Below, piece after piece: positions 58,713 to 64,000 of a DNA stretch of 64,000 nt (its first letter is position 1; each line of letters begins with the position of its first letter). Source of the stretch: an uncultured Acetatifactor sp. (lineage in GTDB: Bacteria > Bacillota > Clostridia > Lachnospirales > Lachnospiraceae); NCBI GenBank assembly GCA_949840885.1, contig CATKYJ010000010.1:1-64000 (forward strand), in the 5' to 3' direction. The notes under the pieces are model-generated. The model saw nothing but the letters and a program-made list of their open reading frames with translations. It ran no database searches and had not been told where the DNA came from. Made by a program: the position numbers and the translations under genes.

Positions 58713-59648
58713 ATGTTGAGTAAAAGAATACCGCTTCGAGTATCTGCCCGCCTCAAGTCTCGGCGCACTGCGGGTGATACGGTCATAGATACACTGATTT
58801 GTCTGTTCTTTGGAATATTTGCGATTATTTGCATTTATCCGTTTTACTATATTTTCATCAATTCCATCAGTGCTAACGACCTGGTGGAAAGGGGGAGCAT
58901 TGTCTTCCTGCCTCAAGGTGTCCACCTTAACAACTATATTAAGGTATTGGAACTGAAAGGGTTGGGGATGGCCGTGGTCAATTCCCTGTTGAGGACAGTA
59001 CTGGGTACAGTGGTTCATGTGATATCAACAGCTTTTGTGGGATATGCTATGTCCAGGCAGGAATTCTGGCACCGGAAATTCTGGTACCGTTTTATGATTA
59101 TTACCATGTATCTCAGCGCGGGGGTAGTACCTGTATATTTGAATATGAAGATGTTGGGGCTGCTGAATAATTTTATGGTCTATATATTGCCGGGGGCAGT
59201 GTCGGCCTACAACATGATTTTGGTTAAGACGTATATGGAATCTATTGCAGTTTCGCTGGAAGAGTCAGCGGTTTTGGACGGTGCAGGCTATGCGGTGCGG
59301 TTTACAAAGATTATCCTGCCGCTTAGCAAGCCCATATTGGCAACAGTGGCTGTGTTCAAGGCGGTAAATGAGTGGAATGCCTATATGGACACCATCCTTT
59401 ACATGAGTAGCGGTAAATTCCAGACATTGCAGTCCATGCTGTGGAGGTATCTGAATCAGGCCACTGAGTTATCTAAGATGTTGATGAGCGGAGGGATAAG
59501 CGATTCTGCGGCGGCATCCTTTGAACTGAATCCCATTTCCGTCCGCCACACGCTTACATTTATTACTGTATTGCCTATTCTGTGTGTGTACCCTTATTTT
59601 CAGAGATTCTTTGTAAAGGGAATTATGATTGGAGCTGTAAAAGGCTGA
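58713..59648 (+). CDS. ABC transporter permease, YtcP/CUT1 type
   Basis: A 311-residue permease with EAA loop SLEESAVLDGAGYAVRF followed by IILP. ATG at 58713 has AAGGAGGTG 4 bases upstream and is clearly better than the GTG at 58677 inside the previous gene. It pairs with the 57758 product. The next gene encodes the binding lipoprotein. Confidence 0.9.
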   Translation: MLSKRIPLRVSARLKSRRTAGDTVIDTLICLFFGIFAIICIYPFYYIFINSISANDLVERGSIVFLPQGVHLNNYIKVLELKGLGMAVVNSLLRTVLGTVVHVISTAFVGYAMSRQEFWHRKFWYRFMIITMYLSAGVVPVYLNMKMLGLLNNFMVYILPGAVSAYNMILVKTYMESIAVSLEESAVLDGAGYAVRFTKIILPLSKPILATVAVFKAVNEWNAYMDTILYMSSGKFQTLQSMLWRYLNQATELSKMLMSGGISDSAAASFELNPISVRHTLTFITVLPILCVYPYFQRFFVKGIMIGAVKG

Positions 59649-59720
59649 TGTTTGATTCTGATTGGAAAGCTGTATGTTTCCGTTAGAATATAGATACAAA
59701 AAAGAAAAGGAGAGGAATTT

Positions 59721-61580
59721 ATGAGAAGAAGAGACCATTGGAAACGAATTACGGCATTGGTATTGTCAGCTGCTATGGCCTTGGGCGTGGCGGGATGCGG
59801 AAATGGAAATGAGGATTCTCAGGGATCCGGCAGTTCATCGCAGAGCGAGGAGAACAGTTCCGTGGAAAGCAGCTCTGCAGAAGAGAGTAAGGAAGAATCT
59901 TCCTCGGAAGAATCTTCCTCGGAGGAAGAGGGCGGTTCCGACGGGGAGACAGCTGCTAATTCGGTAGGCTGGGCCGCAGATTTAGGTGACCGTGAGTGGA
60001 CCGGTGATCAGGCTACACTGTCCCTTATCAGCTCGTATTCGGGAGCTCTTGCGGGTTCTACAAGTTGGTGGGAGGACGAAGTCCGGAAATACACTGGTGT
60101 AACTTTCGAGAGAGAAGACGGCGATAAGGATAAATTCAGTGCCATTTTGACTTCCGGTGACTTTACGGATCTCATTGGCTTTGATAAGATAGATGATGTG
60201 GTGGCGGCAGCAGAAGCCGGAAAACTGATTAATTTGGATGACTACAAGGATCAGCTGCCCAATCTCTATCAGAATCCTTTAATGGACAGTGCGATGAAGT
60301 TCTGGAGAGAACAGAGATGCGGCGGGGCAGCGGAAGGTCTCTATGTAGGGCCTCTTGGAGTAGGGAATAATGATACCACCACTGATATTCCCATGATCAG
60401 GTATGACCTCTATGAGAAGATTGGCTCTCCCAAGCCGGCCAATCTGGAAGAGTACTTCCAGATGCTCAAAGACATGAATGATATCAACAAGACTGCCGCA
60501 GACGGCGATCCCTGCTATGTGATAGTAGGCTGGAATGACTGGGATCAGCCCTTTGGCGGCGGCCTCCTGCCCTACTATGGATGGTTTGGTCTGTCCGGTT
60601 CTTTGACGGTGGTTGCCAAAGGGGATGGCTCCGAGGTAGCATCCATATTTGACGAGAGCGTTCCTTTCAAAGAGATAATGAAGCAGTACAACGATCTCTA
60701 CAATAATGGCTATGTGCATCCCGACAGCCTAACTATGAGTTATGGTACGGCAAAGCCTATCTTTGACGAAGGCCACGGAATTTTTATTTATGTAGAATGG
60801 ATGGGCGGTAAATATAATGACATTCATACAGACGACACTGGAAATATGACTGTATGGGCAGACGATTTTGAAGTTTATATCAATGCTGACTCCCCTGTGG
60901 GAAGTATCCAATGTATCGGAATTTCCTCTGACTGTAAGGATTTGGATGCCGCGCTGCGCTTCCTGAACTGGTACTACAGCCCTACCGCTTATAATCTTGT
61001 GAAGAACGGGCCGGAGGGTTATTTGTGGGAGTACACTGATGACGGAAAGCAGACATTTACCGCTGACGGCATTGAGAAGTACAGGACAAACCGTGAAACG
61101 ATTGGAAGCGGCGGCGATCTGTTCACCGCGCAGCAGTTCCTGAATGCTCAGCCTTATACGGCATATGTGATTAATCCTACAACAGGACAGCCTCTGTATC
61201 ATGAGAACTGGGATGCTTTCTATGAGACAGAGAAGAGATGGGGACAGCTGGAGTGGAGACGGCAGACCGGCTTTACCAGAACCGTGGATATGGCTGTTGC
61301 GGAAGGCGCCCAGACCAAGAGTACGGCATTCTCCCTGTTGCCTTCCCTGGATCCTGATTTAGAACCCGTCAGGGGTGCTTTGAACAATGCCTTTAAGTCC
61401 TATACCTGGAAGATTGCCACCGAGGCCAAGGATGAGGCTGAATTTGAGAAACTCTGGACAGAGTTCCAGGAAGAGTGCGATGCTCTGGGACAGGAAGATG
61501 TATTCAACTGGTACAAGACCAATTTCGAGGCAGCTCAGGAACTTGCGGAACAATATCCTTTAAAATTCAGCTGGGATTAA
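59721..61580 (+). CDS. extracellular solute-binding lipoprotein (LipO/YtcQ type)
   Basis: A 619-residue lipoprotein with signal peptide, lipobox VAGC (about Cys26) and a long Ser/Glu-rich linker (residues about 30-75, with ESSSEESSSEEE). The rest is a family-1 solute-binding domain of the long LipO/YtcQ kind (GDFTDLIGFDKIDDV; MIRYDLYEKIGSPKPANLEEY; CIGISSDCKDLDAALRFLNW). It captures oligosaccharides for the two permeases upstream. AAAAGGAGAGG precedes the ATG. It is followed by a strong inverted repeat at 61617-61663. Confidence 0.92.
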   Translation: MRRRDHWKRITALVLSAAMALGVAGCGNGNEDSQGSGSSSQSEENSSVESSSAEESKEESSSEESSSEEEGGSDGETAANSVGWAADLGDREWTGDQATLSLISSYSGALAGSTSWWEDEVRKYTGVTFEREDGDKDKFSAILTSGDFTDLIGFDKIDDVVAAAEAGKLINLDDYKDQLPNLYQNPLMDSAMKFWREQRCGGAAEGLYVGPLGVGNNDTTTDIPMIRYDLYEKIGSPKPANLEEYFQMLKDMNDINKTAADGDPCYVIVGWNDWDQPFGGGLLPYYGWFGLSGSLTVVAKGDGSEVASIFDESVPFKEIMKQYNDLYNNGYVHPDSLTMSYGTAKPIFDEGHGIFIYVEWMGGKYNDIHTDDTGNMTVWADDFEVYINADSPVGSIQCIGISSDCKDLDAALRFLNWYYSPTAYNLVKNGPEGYLWEYTDDGKQTFTADGIEKYRTNRETIGSGGDLFTAQQFLNAQPYTAYVINPTTGQPLYHENWDAFYETEKRWGQLEWRRQTGFTRTVDMAVAEGAQTKSTAFSLLPSLDPDLEPVRGALNNAFKSYTWKIATEAKDEAEFEKLWTEFQEECDALGQEDVFNWYKTNFEAAQELAEQYPLKFSWD

Positions 61581-61616
61581 TCGAATGAAAGTGACATAAT
61601 TTTATAGACATACTGC

Positions 61617-61663
61617 GGGGAGAAAATCAATTGTGTCCGATGGAGACGGTTGATTTTCTTCCC
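61617..61663 (+). terminator. inverted repeat between binding protein and sensor kinase genes
   Basis: GGGGAGAAAATCAA (61617-61630) and TTGATTTTCTTCCC (61650-61663) pair over 14 positions with one mismatch around a 19-base loop. No T-tract follows. It may be an attenuator or an RNA-stabilising end. Confidence 0.55.
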
Positions 61664-63467
61664 TGTGTATTCTGGAGGTGGTAGTATCCGGTTTCGTACA
61701 AAAATTTTGCTTACATTTCTGCTTACGACAATGGCTATTACGGGTATGAGCACTGTTTTTTTCTATAATTATGTGTCGGAAATTGTGGAAAAGAATTACA
61801 GGGAGAGCGCACTGTCCAATCTGGAGCAGGTATATACCATAGTGGAAAATTCTATGGAGTCCATGTATACCAGTACGCAAACCATGCTGGTCAGTGCTTC
61901 CTTTCTGGATCCTCTGGTCAGATGGCTGAACAATGCTTCGGACAGGAATTATTCCATGGCGCTGACGAAAACGGCGGAAAATCTGCAGGAACTGGCAGGC
62001 AGCTCGGAACTCATTGACTACGTGTATCTCTATACGCCGGGAGGTTCTTTTGACGGGCTTTTGTACCGCAGGAATCAGAATTTTGATTTTGAAAAATCAG
62101 AGCTTATGCCAATAGAGAAATCCGGAAACAGAGGCTTTTGGTATCCGGCAATGGAGAACCCGATCTGGGACACAGGGGAGACCGTGATTCCCTGGGTCTT
62201 CGGATTTAACTGCGGGGACAGGAGGAATACACTCTGCTATCTGGTGATTCTGATTCGCCAGAGCAATCTGCAGAAACTGATTGCGGGAATCGATAATGTA
62301 TATGACGGCTTTGGTATTTATGACAGCCAGGGAAGAACCATTCTGGAGTATGGAGATATTGATCCCTTGAAAGACTGGCTGGATTTTCCGGAGCAGATCA
62401 AGGCTTATGATTCCCTGGGGGGACAGAATGGTTATCTGATGTTCCACTCCTATGTGGAATCCAATGACTGGCATATGCTCATGTGCAGGAGCAGGAGGTA
62501 TGTGACGGGTTCCATCCGGGAAATCCACATTACCATTATCGGAGCCAATATTTTGATCATGCTGTTTGGCATTTTTGTCATGGTTCTCCTGGTGAGACGC
62601 CTGACGGAGTCTTTAAGAGAGCTGACCTATCAGATGGAATGTATGAGAAACGGTGATCTGACGGCCAGACTGCCCTATCAGCACAGGGATGAGATCGGTC
62701 AGATCGCAGTGCGTTTTAACTACATGGCGGAGAGGATTGAAGATCTGGTGGACAAACAGATGGTAAACATCCAGGAACTAAAGGAAGAGAAAGAGCGGGT
62801 GCTTGAGGTACAAAAGCAGAAGCGCGAGGCGGAGCTGCGCGCCCTGCAGGCACAGATCCGGCCGCATTTTCTGTACAATACCCTGAATGTGATCACCTGG
62901 GAGGCCGCCAGCAAGGGGGAGAAAAAGATAAGCGCTCTGTCCAGTTCCCTGGGCAAATTCTTCCGGTTGACCTTGAGCAAGGGAGATGAAATCATACCTC
63001 TGCGGGATGAACTGGCCCATGTAAAGAGTTATCTGAACATCCAGCAGATCTGTTACGGAAAGAATCTGGACTATCGGATTGAGGCGCCAAAGGAATTGGA
63101 GAATGTACTTATGATCAAGCTTCTTCTGCAGCCTCTTGTGGAGAATTCTTTTTATCATGGAATCAAACCCATGGACAGGGATGGCTGCATCAGGGTGAAA
63201 GTATTAAAAAGCGGAGATGACATCTGCTTTGTGGTGGAGGACAATGGGGCGGGAATCCCGGCGTCCAGACTGCAGCTGATGAACGAGTCCCTGGAGGCAG
63301 GCCTCATCAGTCAGGGCGATGGGTATGGAATATATAATGTAAACGAGAGAGTGAGATTATATTACGGAGACGGCTACGGACTTACCTACGAAAGCGAACC
63401 GGGAACCGGTACCAGGGCATTTCTGAAAATAGGCTGTGAAAGGGCAGGGGAGAAAGATGAGTTATAA
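61650..63467 (+). CDS. YesM-type sensor histidine kinase
   Basis: A membrane histidine kinase of up to 605 residues. One helix lies near the N-terminus (ILLTFLLTTMAITGMSTVFF) and a second near 295-320 (IHITIIGANILIMLFGIFVMVLLV), bounding a dCache-like extracellular sensor. HAMP follows, then the kinase core with phospho-acceptor His in IRPHFLYNTLN (His about 406), an N-box VENSFYHG, and G-boxes DNGAGIP and GYGIYNVNERVRLYY. The start is uncertain. TTG at 61650 lies in the right arm of an inverted repeat. GGAGGTG at 61674-61680 is placed for a start at ATC 61686, which would give a more usual N-terminus. Pairs with the response regulator at 63457. Confidence 0.87.
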   Translation: MIFFPVYSGGGSIRFRTKILLTFLLTTMAITGMSTVFFYNYVSEIVEKNYRESALSNLEQVYTIVENSMESMYTSTQTMLVSASFLDPLVRWLNNASDRNYSMALTKTAENLQELAGSSELIDYVYLYTPGGSFDGLLYRRNQNFDFEKSELMPIEKSGNRGFWYPAMENPIWDTGETVIPWVFGFNCGDRRNTLCYLVILIRQSNLQKLIAGIDNVYDGFGIYDSQGRTILEYGDIDPLKDWLDFPEQIKAYDSLGGQNGYLMFHSYVESNDWHMLMCRSRRYVTGSIREIHITIIGANILIMLFGIFVMVLLVRRLTESLRELTYQMECMRNGDLTARLPYQHRDEIGQIAVRFNYMAERIEDLVDKQMVNIQELKEEKERVLEVQKQKREAELRALQAQIRPHFLYNTLNVITWEAASKGEKKISALSSSLGKFFRLTLSKGDEIIPLRDELAHVKSYLNIQQICYGKNLDYRIEAPKELENVLMIKLLLQPLVENSFYHGIKPMDRDGCIRVKVLKSGDDICFVVEDNGAGIPASRLQLMNESLEAGLISQGDGYGIYNVNERVRLYYGDGYGLTYESEPGTGTRAFLKIGCERAGEKDEL

Positions 63468-64000
63468 GATACTGATAGCGGATGACGAAATCAATATTGC
63501 CAGACATATGGAAGACTATCTGAATACTCTGCCGGATGTGGAGGTGGCGGCGGTGGCCACAGACGGAAAAAGCGCCTATGAGGAGGCAAAGAGGCACAGG
63601 CCCGAGATCATCATCACAGATATCTGTATGCCGGAAATGACAGGACTGGAATTCCTCCAAAGACTGCGGGAAGACGGATTGAAAGCGAAAATCCTGGTTA
63701 TCAGCGGCTACGACGAGTTCGACTATGTGAGGCAGGCCATGAGCTATGGGGTCAAGGAATATCTCCTGAAGCCCTTTAGCCCGGAAGAACTATCGGAGCA
63801 GGTGGAAAAGCTGGTGGGAGAACTGGATCAGGAAAAACAGCTGGAACAGAACCTGGAATTTTTAAAGCAGAGATCCGACAGGAGCGACAAACTGATTTCC
63901 GGTTATCTTCTGGAGGACATCCTGGGCAGAAAATGCAGGGACATCAGCCAGATCGATCAGCTGCAGAGGCAGAGTTTTCCCTTTGAGGCCAAAGCATTCT
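63457..64000 (+). CDS. YesN-type response regulator, partial (cut by window end)
   Basis: Starts at ATG 63457, overlapping the kinase stop by 11 bases; 181 residues are visible and the frame is open to the window edge. The receiver domain has the acidic pocket ADDE (D9, D10), phospho-acceptor D55 in IITDICMPEMTG and Lys105 in YLLKPF. After residue 115 a helical linker follows. Family members end with an AraC-type DNA-binding domain, which would lie beyond the window. It should control the transporter genes upstream in response to a sugar sensed by the kinase. Confidence 0.9.
   Translation, partial: MSYKILIADDEINIARHMEDYLNTLPDVEVAAVATDGKSAYEEAKRHRPEIIITDICMPEMTGLEFLQRLREDGLKAKILVISGYDEFDYVRQAMSYGVKEYLLKPFSPEELSEQVEKLVGELDQEKQLEQNLEFLKQRSDRSDKLISGYLLEDILGRKCRDISQIDQLQRQSFPFEAKAF

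Noticed and set aside
57758..61580. Assigning the LplB-type transporter to mannan uptake
   Set aside because: It is more than 23 kb from the mannan locus, has its own two-component regulators and lacks the shared ATTGACATAT motif; nothing in the sequence fixes its ligand.

Overview
The window looks like the chromosome of a Gram-positive gut Clostridium, most likely a Lachnospiraceae. The reasons are AGGAGG-type ribosome sites, frequent GTG/TTG starts, lipoproteins with Ser/Glu-rich linkers, CUT1 sugar ABC transporters lacking their own ATPase, YesM/YesN-type two-component genes, and families typical of Clostridia (DUF4474, DUF5696, NHL/Yip1 proteins, AAA-ATPase/PD-(D/E)XK proteins). This is inference from family recognition; no 16S, tRNA or other marker is present to settle it.

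Region 1 (about 1-3240): a C-terminally truncated alpha/beta hydrolase, a DUF4474 protein translationally coupled to a metallophosphoesterase, and a three-copy 94-bp tandem repeat with conserved small hairpins. Region 2 (3241-34550) is the centrepiece, an alpha-mannan utilisation locus. It holds an SGNH esterase, two GH76 endo-alpha-1,6-mannanase lipoproteins (one with CBM6), a CBM6-like binding lipoprotein, two solute-binding proteins, four CUT1 permeases, an NHL/TPR/Yip1 membrane protein and a DUF5696 membrane protein. It also holds three GH38-type proteins, a ROK sugar kinase, an N-terminally extended phosphomannose isomerase and a GntR/LacI-type regulator. Three promoters share the sequence ATTGACATAT at their -35 region, so a single regulator probably controls them. 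The implied route is surface cleavage of mannan, ABC import, cytoplasmic GH38 trimming to mannose, ROK phosphorylation to mannose-6-phosphate, and isomerisation to fructose-6-phosphate.

Region 3 (34615-36780) is a clearly AT-richer cassette: a small HTH protein, an ImmA/IrrE metallopeptidase and a PIN-like nuclease. It sits between ordinary metabolic genes and is a candidate acquired toxin-antitoxin or defence-like module. Region 4 (36815-46020) holds a Hyi-family isomerase, an AAA-ATPase whose nuclease domain has been knocked out of frame by an internal deletion, two acetyltransferases, a phosphoribosyltransferase-like protein, an ABC-2 exporter operon and small hypothetical genes. Region 5 (46226-52149) is housekeeping: asnS, an NlpC/P60 peptidoglycan hydrolase, and trkA-trkH for potassium uptake.

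Region 6 (52313-64000) is a second carbohydrate cluster: GH27 alpha-galactosidase, a small Cys-rich protein, an EEP-family phosphodiesterase, a parallel beta-helix glycosidase candidate, an LplB/YtcP-type ABC transporter with its lipoprotein, and a YesM-type sensor kinase with a YesN-type response regulator cut off by the window end. No CRISPR array, rRNA, tRNA, transposase or phage structural gene was seen.
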